In this document: positions 1 through 10,969 of the stretch, in pieces
Layout of the letters: each line of letters starts with the position of its first letter
How positions within the stretch are numbered: position 1 is the stretch's first letter
Source: Norana najaformis
Lineage: Eukaryota; Annelida; Clitellata; Crassiclitellata; Hormogastridae
NCBI GenBank assembly: GCA_964023275.1
Contig: OZ029928.1
Span: 15,702,182 to 15,766,181 of the forward strand
Direction of reading: 5' to 3'
DNA length: 64,000 bases
The notes under the pieces: generated by a model
The model's database searches: none
Seen by the model: only the letters and a program-made list of their open reading frames with translations
Told to the model about the DNA's origin: nothing
Program-made: the position numbers and the translations under genes

Positions 1-27
1 CTCTAACCAATCGGCTACCGTGTTACA
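1..27 (-). repeat. SINE S2 tRNA-like head fragment
   Basis: The first bases match the tRNA-like head of a repeat seen more completely at 10,005-10,180 and 39,585-39,750 (minus) and 30,676-30,872 (plus). Only the A-box side is inside the window, so the copy is cut by the window edge. Confidence 0.5.
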
Positions 28-42
28 ACAATCGCATTAGAT

Positions 43-300
43 TAAATGTACAGTACAGTATACGTTTTATATAGCGACCGTATGGCCTTGACCCTGTTCG
101 TTTTGCAATGAATTTATCGGGTGAGATCCTTCACCCCCTCTTCCCGTTTGAATGGACGCCACGCCATTTAAGGTCCCCGTGCACGGACCGTACTAGCCTG
201 ATATTTAAATCTCTGAAATAAGCCACAACCGAGACGCGAACCTGGGATCCTCACGCACAGAGGCTCCTTGGCGTACGCACTTACCGATGTAGCTAACTAG
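43..300 (-). repeat. tRNA-derived SINE, family S1
   Basis: Read on the minus strand, the head at 296-233 has a tRNA-like A box (TAGCTACATCGG, 296-285) and a B box (GGTTCGCGTC, 242-233). A body follows that contains the diagnostic GCGACCGTATGGCC segment (plus-strand reading). Close copies are at 22,733-23,106, 47,485-47,850, 54,215-54,570 and 61,515-61,745. The split polymerase III boxes and multiple dispersed copies make it a SINE, not a tRNA gene. Confidence 0.72.
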
Positions 301-536
301 ATTAGATTAGTTCTGAGTCACCTCAGTCAACACAGAACACCTTAGGCAACGTGTGAAAAGCCTTTATTAATACAGTTCACCGATACCATACAAAAATAGA
401 CTCCTATCGAGAATTTCGATCGGCTTATAGATGCCGCCTGTATACAAGCACGTGACCCTTGACTTGACATTACTACTATGCCAACGTCTGACCTAGATTT
501 GCTTCTGCAGAAACAAATTAAACCGGAAATAGAAAT
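301..536. other. No recognisable feature
   Basis: AT-rich single-copy-looking sequence; it starts with a short run of TTAGA-like pentamers at 297-312. No gene is visible. Confidence 0.5.
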
Positions 537-765
537 CTCTCTCTGCCTCCCTCTCTCTCCTTCTCTATCCCTCTATTTCTCCCTCTCTGCCAGCTCTCAC
601 CCCTCTATCTCTCTCCCTCCCTCCCTCTCTCGCTCCTTCTCTCTCTCCCTCCTCTCTCCTTCTCTCTCTTCCCGCTCTCACCCTTCTCTCCATTCCTCTC
701 TCTCCCTCTCTCCCTCTCTCACCCTCTCTCATCTTCACTCACCCTCTTTCACCATCTCTCACCCT
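537..765. repeat. CT-rich polypyrimidine microsatellite
   Basis: Imperfect (CTCT/CCCT)n tract. The open frame across it translates only as low-complexity Ser/Leu/Pro and is not a gene. Confidence 0.9.
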
Positions 766-1008
766 GTCGTTGCGCAATGCACCAATGTACATTACAATGT
801 AGTTATGTTCGTAAGATACAATACAATTCAAATGCACGCTAATTATCAGTAACACGTGCATTTTTTTGCATCGCATAGCATTTACAATTTAAAAAACCCG
901 TTGCATGGAAAGTTAGACATTCAAATGGAAAGATTTTTTCTGCTATAGGCTTTAAGTTTCTCTAATTTTCAAAATCGTTCATGCGTGAGCTACATGGAAA
1001 TCCAATAT
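766..1008. other. No recognisable feature
   Basis: AT-rich spacer between two pyrimidine microsatellites; no coding or structured element seen. Confidence 0.5.
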
Positions 1009-1269
1009 TGTATCTGTCTGTCTGTCTGTCTGTCCGCCTGTCCGATCATTCGTCTGTGTCTTCTATCGGTCTATCGGTCCGTCCACCTTTCTGTCTGTCT
1101 GTCTGTCTTTCTGTCTGTCTGTCTTTCCTTCCGACTGTCTCTATCTGTCTGTCTGTCTGTCCGTGTGTGTATCTGTCTGTCTGTCTCTATGTCCATCCGA
1201 CTGCCTGTCTGCCTGTCTGTCTGTCCGTGTGTGTACCTGTCTGTCTGTCTCTATGTCCATCCGACTGCC

Positions 1270-1314
<45 letters not shown>

Positions 1315-1322
1315 GTCCTTGT
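1009..1322. repeat. (TCTG)n microsatellite
   Basis: About 310 bp of CTGT tetramers with an internal near-duplicate of roughly 80 bp (around 1,140-1,215 and 1,215-1,290). Overlapping Cys/Leu/Ser/Val-only frames are artefacts. Confidence 0.95.
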
Positions 1323-1797
1323 AGCTGAAATATTTTTACTTTCCACCCCAAAAATCTTTGGGTTGAAATGTTTTCTTCGAGTGGGATGATTTCTACTTAA
1401 AATGAGGATTTATTTATCTGATTATTCGTAATTAATTATAGTTAATTATGTTAATTATGATTAATTATAAATAATGAATTAATAATTACACTCATTAGAT
1501 TAATTATCTAAACGTTCTAAAGACAATACAATGCGATGATCCTCGTTCGATGAGGATCTGGTTCATTTACAAAATTCAACAGATGACACATATCTCTTTG
1601 GCGCTACATAAATGGACAAAGATCTTGAGCGCCCAGCGTCAAGAAACCGACGACGAAAGGAAGAAGACTAATAAATAGTCTATGTACAATCAAATCATAC
1701 AACATAATTATTATTAAAAGAATTTATACAAATACATTTATATGCTTAATATTTATTAAACATTTATAAGTTCTGTCTCAGAAGCAACACATCTAAA
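1323..1797. other. AT-rich spacer with TTAATTA-type repeats
   Basis: Contains short degenerate TTAATTA repeats at about 1,425-1,500. The AT-rich segment at 1,707-1,770 recurs imperfectly at 2,868-2,926, so the LINE and microsatellite block between lies within a direct repeat. No gene seen. Confidence 0.5.
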
Positions 1798-2300
1798 GTA
1801 TGTAGGCTTATGTATGTACGTATATGTGTATGCATGTATGTATGTATGTATGTATGTATGTACGTATACATGTGTGCATGTATGTGTATGTATGTATGTG
1901 TGTATATATGATGTATGTATGATGTATGTATGTAGGTATGTATGTATGTATGTACGTATGCATATGTGCATGTATGTGTATGTATGTATGTGTGTATGTA
2001 TGATGTATGCATGATGTATGTATGTATGCAGGTATATATGTATGTATGTTTGCATGTATGTATGTATGTATGTACGTATGCATGTGTGCATGTATGTGTA
2101 TGTATGTATGTGTGTATATATGATGTATGTATGATGTATGTATGTATGTAGGTATGTATGTATGTATGTACGTATGTATGTGTGCATGTATGTGTATGTA
2201 TGTATGTTTATATGTATGATGTATGTATGTATGCAAGCATGTATATATGTATGTGTGTTTGTATGCATGATGTATGTAAGATGTATGCAAGTATGTATAA
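1798..2300. repeat. (TATG)n microsatellite with longer-period structure
   Basis: TATG tetramers interrupted at regular spacing by TGATGTATGATG and TGTGCATG variants, giving a higher-order period of roughly 115 bp. The frames translate as Tyr/Val/Cys/Met or Thr/Tyr/Ile/His only. Confidence 0.93.
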
Positions 2301-2314
2301 TAATAATTATTATT

Positions 2315-2650
2315 AAATAACTTTTGTCACGCCAGTGTCTAATGCACAAGCAATAATCAACCGATGGCACACCAAAGCCAAGCCGCAATCAGGTCCATCA
2401 CCAAATGGTCAGTCCACAAGACAGAGAGAGGCAGCCTATGGTGGATAAGCAATTTGAAACAGGTAAGCCTTGCGTTGAGGACGAAATGACATAAGCGACG
2501 GAACAGAACGAACAGACACAGGAAGATGTTTCCAAAATTTAGGCCCAGCAACTGAAAAACGCCGTTCAACTAGCAAGTTCTAGTCTTAGGTATCAGCAGA
2601 GAAGGGCAATCAGATGGTCTGGTGGGAATCGGGGTAAGACTGGGGAATGA
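2315..2650 (-). mobile_element. LINE 3' end, degenerate (ATTAG-tail family)
   Basis: On the minus strand this matches the 3' segment also seen on the plus strand at 7,020-7,190, with the shared CCATCGGTTGAT and GTGCATTAGACACTG stretches near the 3' end. It lies next to TTA-rich sequence, as expected for a truncated non-LTR retrotransposon. No open frame remains. Confidence 0.5.
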
Positions 2651-2838
2651 GGATTGATTTAAAGTTATTATTATTCATCATCATCATGATCCATGGGCCG
2701 AGAGCCCGTAGGTGTCCACTGCATGCATTGTCGCTTGTCTCCACAGTTCCCGATCTTGTGCTGTTCTTATCAAGGCGTGCAAGTCTTGCTTATACACCAA
2801 TCCCTTATATCATCTCCCCACTCCCTGTTAGATCTTCC

Positions 2839-2869
<31 letters not shown>

Positions 2870-2930
2870 ATTATTATTAAAAGAATTAATACATTAATAT
2901 GCTTAAAATGTATTCAACATTTATATCGTG
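2651..2930. repeat. AT-rich region with (TTA)n
   Basis: A short ATC run at 2,676-2,690 and (ATT)n at 2,838-2,880 flank an otherwise unremarkable stretch. Confidence 0.6.
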
Positions 2931-2934
2931 GTTG

Positions 2935-3185
2935 GTTGGTCAGATTACAATTTTATAAGCCTCGGTTTGAAACAAATTCTTTGCTGAACAGTGCCAGAGC
3001 AGAGTTTTAAGAGGTTATACGTTCATATTCTGACGTGTTAGTAACAGCTCTAGCCAAAGAATTCTGAACTCTTTGGAGTTTTTCTGCATGCTTGACTTTG
3101 CTATACCGGTAACAAGCGAGTTACAGTAATCAAGGCGACTAGAGACCAATGCGTTTGCCAGAGATACCCTTGAAGATATGGGACA
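2935..3185 (-). pseudogene. LINE reverse transcriptase fragment
   Basis: The minus strand reads LANALVSSRLDYCNSL followed by GIAKSSMQK. This matches the SRLDYCNSLLYGLP..LQRVQN block of CR1/L2-type non-LTR retrotransposon reverse transcriptases. Stops and frameshifts follow, so it is a dead fragment. The family was assigned from the motif alone. Confidence 0.7.
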
Positions 3186-3830
<645 letters not shown>

Positions 3831-4079
3831 CCATACTATGAGATATATATTGATGTATATTTGTGTATATATGTATTGGTAGGTCTTTGGGAATATTACA
3901 GGACGATAAATCAGTCATATAGTATGATGGCGGCTTCTTTCAGCTCTCTCTTGCTCTTGAAGGCTCAGTAGCCTAAATGCAGGTAACGTATCTGAAACTC
4001 ATTATACAAATACAGTTTTTATCTTCTGACGGCTGGTTACTCTCATAGCACGTCAACACATGTATCACAAGTGATGACT

Positions 4080-4412
4080 ACTCATACATGCATACATATA
4101 TACATGTGTATGTATATAAATACATATACATGCAAGCAAATACATACATATATACACATACATGTACATACACATACACATATACATACATATATATATA
4201 TACTTACACCCCCACATATACCCATACATACACATATACATACACATACACACACAAACATACACATATAAGTGCATAAACATATTCACATATACATGCA
4301 TATACATACATATACACACACCGATACACACATATATATAAACTTACACACACACATATAAATATATACCTGTCTCAGGTACTTGGACATACACACACAC
4401 ACAAACATGTGT
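4080..4412. repeat. (ATAC)n/(CACA)n imperfect microsatellite
   Basis: Mixed ATAC, ATAT and CACA repeats; frames across it are low complexity. Confidence 0.9.
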
Positions 4413-5416
4413 ATATATAGGCCTGTCATCAGCTACTGGGAGGCCCCGGTATCCGTTCGACTGGTTGCACCCAATTCAATACCCGACTATTACCCGAAAC
4501 TCGGTCAAAGAAGCCTAACATGTTAAGTAGTTTCATTAGTCACGGACTCGTGGCCCAATAATGAACAGCTGTCTGTGCCTTTGAAGCCGAATCTCTCGGA
4601 CGTGAGGTATCACGACAGTTGCCAATTAGTTAAGCATTTAGAATAAGAAATTTATCTAGTCTCGTGGAGTCAGTAGAAATTAGTGTGCTGTGGTATGCAT
4701 TGGTGGGCTGAATAGATATCGCCGAGTAGGGTAATCGACTCCTCTGCGGAGGCCGAGGCCGTTAATGTGACGTCGTGACGAATACTTATACACATACACA
4801 ATCATTTAGGATAACAGTGCAGAAATACCTTTGAGGCTTGGGCCAGCAAGTAATAACCCGGTTACTAATTAACCTGGTTTAATTGCATTCTTTCTTTATG
4901 ATGTAGTTTGCGGTTGATCGTGCGTTGCTTGCAAGTCGTATCTCTTCAGTAATGAAGATAGTTTGACTCATTTGCAGCCCGTTGGATGACTGTTTAATTT
5001 TCCGCTCTAAAATTACGCACTTACTTACTAATCTTTCGAGATTTTAAACGAGATCTCGTTGGCCACCGCCATTTGTGTTTGTTTCAATCGAGTAAATAAA
5101 AGTTTTAGTAGTAAATAAAGATTCGTTTTTATTTTGTGTATTTCACTGTATAATAATATCAGGTTTTGTTCAGGAAGTTTTTTAAGTATAAACAGTAATA
5201 TAAATTAATTACTGATAATCTTGCGGTTGCATTTAAGTTAGAGAATCGTATTAATTAATGACTAGAGAACGACTACAGTGCATATTAATAAGCAAATGTT
5301 TCGTGAGTTGCCTTATTAGAATAATATATTTAGCCACCGACGGAGTCACGGGTTACTAGGTACCAGTTCAGCAAGGACTCGAGTACCCTGGCCTTATTTA
5401 CAAAAATTTTGAAACC
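4413..5416. other. No recognisable feature
   Basis: About 1 kb of non-repetitive, mostly AT-rich sequence. No long frame, splice-bounded exon or repeat family was recognised; it may be intergenic or intronic. Confidence 0.45.
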
Positions 5417-5872
5417 CCTATATATACATATTTATATGTACGCATACACATATACACGTATACATTTACACATTGACATATACATGCACACATACACAAA
5501 TACATATACATATATATACACATATACATATACTCATATGCATATACACATATACATATACACATATGCATATACATTACACATATACATTTACACACAT
5601 ACATATACTAATCGTGTACATATACACATACACAAATACATATACACAAATACATATACATATTCAAACACTGTACATTTACACATATTCAAATACATAC
5701 ATATACACATATACATGTACACATACACAAATACACAAATACATACAGAAATGCATATACATATATATATACATGTATACATATACATTTACCCATATAC
5801 AACTACATAGACACATATAAATATTCACACATACATATGCACACTTATACACATACACAAATACATACACAC
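5417..5872. repeat. (ACATAT)n imperfect microsatellite
   Basis: Hexamer-like CATATA/CACATA repeats. The overlapping frames contain only Thr, Tyr, Ile and His and are not genes. Confidence 0.92.
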
Positions 5873-5939
5873 ATCGGGCATCTATTTGCGCGCGTGTAGT
5901 AGTAGATAGGTAGGGGTGTGTACTCGCGTGTTCCTCCAA

Positions 5940-6250
5940 TTATTTGTTCACGCCCTCGCTCTCGACAACTGTCTTTTAAAGAACGCATTGAAGCATCATG
6001 TTGGCGTCGAACTGGAGAAGGGTAGGGAGCGAGGTGCTGACGTAAAACTATACTGCAGTCAGTAAGGGTATGCACCCTTGTCGTCAGTTCATGCATCCGC
6101 TGCCAGGATCCCTGGACTTGAAGGAATTCAGTGCATCCCTGCGTGCGTCCGTCGTCACGGTTGGTTGATCTCGGTGTCCGTGCCTGGCCATCCATGAACA
6201 GCTTGCAGTCGGTCGTGCGCGACTCATCTTGCACCAAGTCTGAAATCAAT
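5940..6250 (-). pseudogene. Degenerate LINE reverse transcriptase segment
   Basis: A 134-codon minus-strand frame includes TDCKLFMDGQARTP and then EFLQVQGSWQRMHEL. These resemble the ADDCKLYR and DLNSLQxWEQRWLM blocks of LINE reverse transcriptases, with several changes and likely frameshifts. The GC content is higher than in the flanks. The assignment rests on loose motif similarity. Confidence 0.42.
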
Positions 6251-6464
6251 TTTAGGCGTAATTATTAGATTAGTTTTCTTAGAGAAGAGAGGTTAGGTGA
6301 ACTGTTGGGGAGGGGGAAATACTACGACTTGAGGTCGGTAATCTATTGTAATGTAATGTATTCAAATCAAATCTGATTTAAAGTAGGCAGTGAATTTCGA
6401 ATCTTTGAAAATCACCGCCCAATTATGTCACTACTTTAATATTGTATAAGCCTAAACTTCAAAG

Positions 6465-6720
6465 ATCATGCGGTTGCGGGTTCGACTCCATGTAACGACC
6501 CTGGAAAAGTTGTTTGCGCACACCGTGTCTCTGACACCATGCAGTATAATTTCATACCGGGTAAGCTGGGAAGTAAACGGCAAGCCCTGCGATGCACTGG
6601 TCCTGTGTCCAGGATGTTGGGATTCGTCCATTGGCGGCTCAAGGGCCAAAGAAAAGGAAATGACCGCCTTCCCTACGTCTCACTTGTGGGATATGGGATA
6701 CTTTACTAAACTTCAGACTC
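6465..6720 (+). repeat. tRNA-derived SINE, family S3
   Basis: It begins with a B-box-like GCGGTTGCGGGTTCGACTCC and runs about 250 bp to a tail of GGGATATGGGATACTTTACT. A second copy with a (TTAC)n tail lies at 19,318-19,565. Short frames over it are not genes. Confidence 0.68.
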
Positions 6721-7190
6721 ATTTGTTTCAATTCTTTGCCCAAAGTAACATGCCTTCAGGTTCTTCTGACCTATCTGTAGGATTTACAGCGAGCTTCACC
6801 GACGAATTCCTTGTGCTTTGGTCAAACTTTGGATGGCAATCCGATGGCAGGACTCGTCATGTGCAGGCGTCAACCTATGGAGACTTCTAGCTATCTGACC
6901 ATCAGTTATTTAAGGAATAACTTTGTTCCTACTGACATTTAACATCGTTTAGGCTAACGGATAGAGCTTCCTTGATTAGCTTCCCTTGAAGCGGCGCTAT
7001 AGAAGTTTATAATCACAATTCAGACTTATGACTGCGGTGCTATACAAGTGCGGACTGACCTTCTGGATATCGACCTGATTGTGGCTTGGTTTTGGTGTGC
7101 CATCGGTTGATGCCTAGTGCATTAGACACTGACGCATTAGAAGTTGATAAATTATTATTATTATTATTATTATTATTAGATTAGGTGTGA
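6703..7190 (+). mobile_element. LINE 3' end with TTA tail
   Basis: The plus strand reads KLQTHLFQFFAQS, resembling the KLKTHLF block at the C-terminus of non-LTR retrotransposon ORF2. A 3' untranslated region with GGCGCTATAGAAGT follows, ending in (TTA)n-TTAG at 7,148-7,180. A relative lies at 14,150-14,425. Confidence 0.55.
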
Positions 7191-7661
7191 AAAATCTACA
7201 CCGTTGCGCTGCAGACGGCGTACGACATAGAGGAAAGTAATTTCAAATGCTAGGATCCAGAATGAAATAAACAACTCCACTAGGAAACGCAACGAAAGCG
7301 ATTCGCGGCTGGAGATGAAAAACCGACGAGGAGATAATCGTAGCAACACCTGAACACTGACAGACTGCGATAAATCGGCGAAAGAAATGATGGAGCAAAA
7401 AGATATAACAACACATAACGGGCATCGTCGGAACAAAGGCTGAACGTTCCCGTGGAGCATGTGCGAATAGAAACAACAAACCCAAGGCCAGACCCTGTAA
7501 TCATACCGTTCATCGATATGCCAGGTATCGAAGATACTAAGCAGCAGCAGCAGCAGTGGGCTGATGCTATGGCTATCAAGCAATCGTATCTTTTATATAC
7601 AGTTTTCTGCGCACTATTTATAGATCACGGTTCATTTCGAAAGAGGACTTGATATAATGCG
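7191..7661. other. No recognisable feature
   Basis: Moderate-GC stretch with overlapping short frames on the minus strand, none with recognisable motifs. A short (CAG)n is at 7,541-7,556. Confidence 0.4.
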
Positions 7662-8310
7662 TGTCAGTGTATGTATGTATGTATGTGCATGTATGTATGT
7701 ATGCATGTAATGTATGCATGCATGTATGTATGTATGCATGTATGTATGTATGTATGTATGCATGTATGTATGTATGTATGTGCATATATGTGCATGTATG
7801 TATGTATGTATGCATGCATGTATGTATGTATGTATGCATGTATGTATGTATGTATGTGCATGTATGTAGGTATGTATGTAATGTATGCATGCATGTATGT
7901 ATGCATGCATGTATGTATGCATGTTTGTATGTATGTGCATGTATGCATGTATGTATGTATGCATGTATGCATGTATGTGCATGTATGTATGTATGTATGT
8001 ATGCGTGCATGCATGTATGTATGTATGTATGTGCATGTATGTATGTATGTATGTATGTATGCATGCATGTATGTATGTATGTATGTATGTATGAGCATGT
8101 ATGTATGTATGTAGGTATGTATGCATGTATGTAGGCATGAATGTATACATATATGCATGTGTATGCATGTATTTAAGTATGTATGTATGTATGTATGAGC
8201 ATGTATGTATGTATGTATGTACGTATGTAGGCATGTATGTATACATATATGCATGTGTATGCATGTATATAAGCATGTATGTATGTATGTATATGTGTTT
8301 GTATGTATGG
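7662..8310. repeat. (TATG)n microsatellite
   Basis: About 650 bp of ATGT tetramers with TGCATG interruptions. Frames over 100 codons on both strands are pure repeat translation. Confidence 0.96.
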
Positions 8311-8329
8311 AAGTCTACGTTTCCCTTTC

Positions 8330-8546
8330 TGCGTCTATACGCCTGTCTTTCTATCCGTCCTTGTCTGTTTCTGTCTTTCTGCACTCTCTTTGTCTGTGCT
8401 TTTGCCTGTCTTTCCATGTCTGTCTATTTGCCCTTTCTTTCTCTGTGTGTCTATTTGCTATTCTCTTTCTGTCTGTCTGTCTGTCTGTCCGTCCTTTCTC
8501 AGTGTGTCTATGTGCTATTTTCTTGCTCTGTCTGTCTGTCTGTCTC

Positions 8547-8591
<45 letters not shown>

Positions 8592-8592
8592 A
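8330..8592. repeat. (TCTG)n microsatellite
   Basis: Pyrimidine-rich TGTC tetramers, purest at 8,530-8,590. Confidence 0.93.
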
Positions 8593-8759
8593 TATGTATT
8601 GTGTTCCGAATACCAGACACTATATCGAGACCATAAGGAACCACTAAAGCCGGAAACACACGAATGCATTCAGAGAGGTTAGCCCTAGTATAAACGGCGC
8701 GTCGAGTCCCTTGTTTTAATAAACAATCTGAGAAGCTTCCTATAAACACTCGGATTTAT

Positions 8760-8960
8760 TATGCCGACCGGTGATGCATGTGCGTCTGAAGTCGACGGTT
8801 CGATTCCCAGGCGAAGCTCGAGCTACTCGGGGCATGAAAGTGTTGCGAAAGGTTGTATATATGCAGCTGATCATTTACACAGCAGAAGCCGGTTCTTGCC
8901 AGCCTAAATAATGTTCGGCTCATGTGAAAGGTTCCTAAACGGCGCTATAGTAATCTCTAG
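8760..8960 (+). repeat. tRNA-derived SINE, family S6
   Basis: A good B box (ACGGTTCGATTCCCAGG, 8,799-8,815) lies downstream of a plausible A-box region. The body ends in CCTAAACGGCGCTATAGTAATC and abuts an (ATAC)n array, as other retroposon tails here do. Confidence 0.6.
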
Positions 8961-9332
8961 GTACATACATGCATAAACACATATGCACGTACATACATAC
9001 TTACACACATCAATACATACATACACACATACATAAATAAACATACATACATACGTATATACATACATACATACGTACGTATGCATAGATACATACACGC
9101 ATATACATACATACATACATATATACATGCATACATATATACATACATAAATACATACATACGTACAGAAATACATACATACATATATATTCTTACATAT
9201 ATACATACATACATAAATGCATACACACATACATACGTACGTACATGCATACATACATACATTAATACATACACACATCTTGCATTTACGCACATACATA
9301 AATTCATACATACATATACACATGCATACATG
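8961..9332. repeat. (ATAC)n microsatellite
   Basis: Tetramer array directly after the 3' end of the SINE at 8,760-8,960. Confidence 0.95.
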
Positions 9333-9699
9333 CCACAAACGAATCTTGAATTTCTCTGACGTGTATTTAAAGAGGTCGGCTTACAGAATAGAAGCTGGTA
9401 GACTTATTTACGCCTTGGAAATACAAAAGATTTTAGTTCGTCGTTCAGTTTGGACGATTTACATCATACCAACTTCTGATTCGATGAGTTGATACTTAAT
9501 TGGATCGGAATTCAGAACTATATGTCCCCTAAATGTAAATATATAACGTAATTGATATCGAATCAGTAATACTACATGTATTAAGCCTATACAGCGAACT
9601 AGTTTAATATAGACATAAGGTGCCAAAAAATCGAATCCCCTTATGAAATTTTACAACGAAAAGTGAACAATGAAATTGAACAGCACAGTTATTAATACT
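9333..9699. other. No recognisable feature
   Basis: AT-rich spacer between two (ATAC)n arrays; nothing coding recognised. Confidence 0.45.
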
Positions 9700-10004
9700 T
9701 ACGATACATACATATATACATACACACACACATACATGCATACGTACATACATGCGTGTCAACATACACACACATATATATATATAAATACATATATTCA
9801 TACATTGATACATATATGCCTACATACATACATGCATATATGCATGCATGCATACATACATGCATACACAGATACATACATACACGCATGCACACATACA
9901 TACATACACGCATGCACACATACATACACGCATACATACATACATATATACACACATACGTACACACACATGCATATATACATGCATACATACATATGCA
10001 TATT
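9700..10004. repeat. (ATAC)n microsatellite
   Basis: Imperfect ATAC/ACAC/GCAT tetramers, followed directly by the 3' end of a minus-strand SINE. Confidence 0.94.
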
Positions 10005-10180
10005 ATTATTTCTACATTTATTAAGCGCCACAGTCTAATGACTAAGCATCAATCGATGGCGCTGAACAATTGTGAGTGAAGGACTTGCTCAAGGCCCCTA
10101 CACACTAACAGTCTCAGGGGAGGTTCGAACTCATACTCCTCGTTACAAGCCGAGCTCTCTAACCAATCGGCAACCGTGCC
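10005..10180 (-). repeat. tRNA-derived SINE, family S2
   Basis: On the minus strand the head has an A-box side CGGTTGCCGATTGGTTAGAG and a B box (GAGTTCGAACC). The body has CAAGTCCTTCACTCACAATTG, and the 3' end is TTAAATAATAAT-like adjoining the (ATAC)n array at its left. Copies: 30,676-30,872 and 39,585-39,750. Confidence 0.7.
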
Positions 10181-10640
10181 AAACAAGCCGTAATACAAAC
10201 ACGAGAAATATGTAACAAACTTTTTGATTTAGAACAACGAATGCACTAATAGCTTACATAATATAACAAATCGATTATCTAATGTATTAACAACTAATGA
10301 CGACAGTAATGCTTTTGACAGGCAGGCACACATGTATACACAGTTGTGTGTTATTTAAACATTCGGTTAAGTATAGGCCCTTCCGGACATCAGATAACGA
10401 CCAGGAAGACCTAATGAGAAATAAATAAACACCTAATAACGATGGCGTGAACACATCCTGCGGGAAATTTACGACCACATAATAACAAAGAGATGAGCAC
10501 CTCTAATAACGAAAAGCATAAAGTTATCACTTCCGAGTGGTCCCGGCTCAACAGCATCGTCGGTCTTCGCTAATGAAAACTCGACCTACAGCGACGAATT
10601 CATTTGGCAACAATGTCGCGAACAGCGGCTTAATGAGCAT
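10181..10640. other. No recognisable feature
   Basis: AT-rich with one pair of short CCTAATAACGA-type repeats near 10,430-10,515. No gene seen. Confidence 0.45.
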
Positions 10641-10642
10641 TC

Positions 10643-10930
10643 CGCATTGACATGTCAAAGGCCTTTGACATCGTTGACTCGGAAATCCTATTATACACAA
10701 TAAGCTCGCGGACAATCTACCGCTGCCTTTCCATTTTCTCTCAGCTTAAACACAACCCACCCTAACAGCTCCTCTCCTCTTCTCTCTCTAGTCTTAATAT
10801 GGCAACCAAACTTGGTTCGTGAGATGGCATCTTTGGATAACTCCACTGACTTGACGCAGCGCTCGTGAATAAGCTTAGCTTTTCAGTAGCGCTTTATAAA
10901 TTTCGAGTTTACGATTACGATTACACTAGG
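10643..10930 (+). pseudogene. LINE fragment: RT motif plus 3' tail
   Basis: The plus strand at about 10,647-10,710 reads DMSKAFDIVDSEILL, the classic first catalytic block (F.DMSKAFDxVDH) of non-LTR reverse transcriptases. It is followed after a gap by a 3' end with GCGCTTTATAAATTTCGAG and a (GATTAC)n tail at 10,908-10,925. The copy is internally deleted and dead. Confidence 0.6.
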
Positions 10931-10969
10931 AAGTGAATGACATCAACCTTAGTCAAAACTAGTAAAACG

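Noticed and set aside
1756..2388. 210-codon minus-strand frame rich in Thr, Tyr, Ile and His
   Set aside because: It is the translation of a (TATG)n microsatellite; similar frames at 7,632-8,417, 16,941-17,918 and 18,214-18,934 were rejected for the same reason.
8795..8820. tRNA gene suggested by a good B box
   Set aside because: No cloverleaf with paired acceptor stem could be drawn. A SINE body and simple-repeat tail follow, as for the other tRNA-like heads here.
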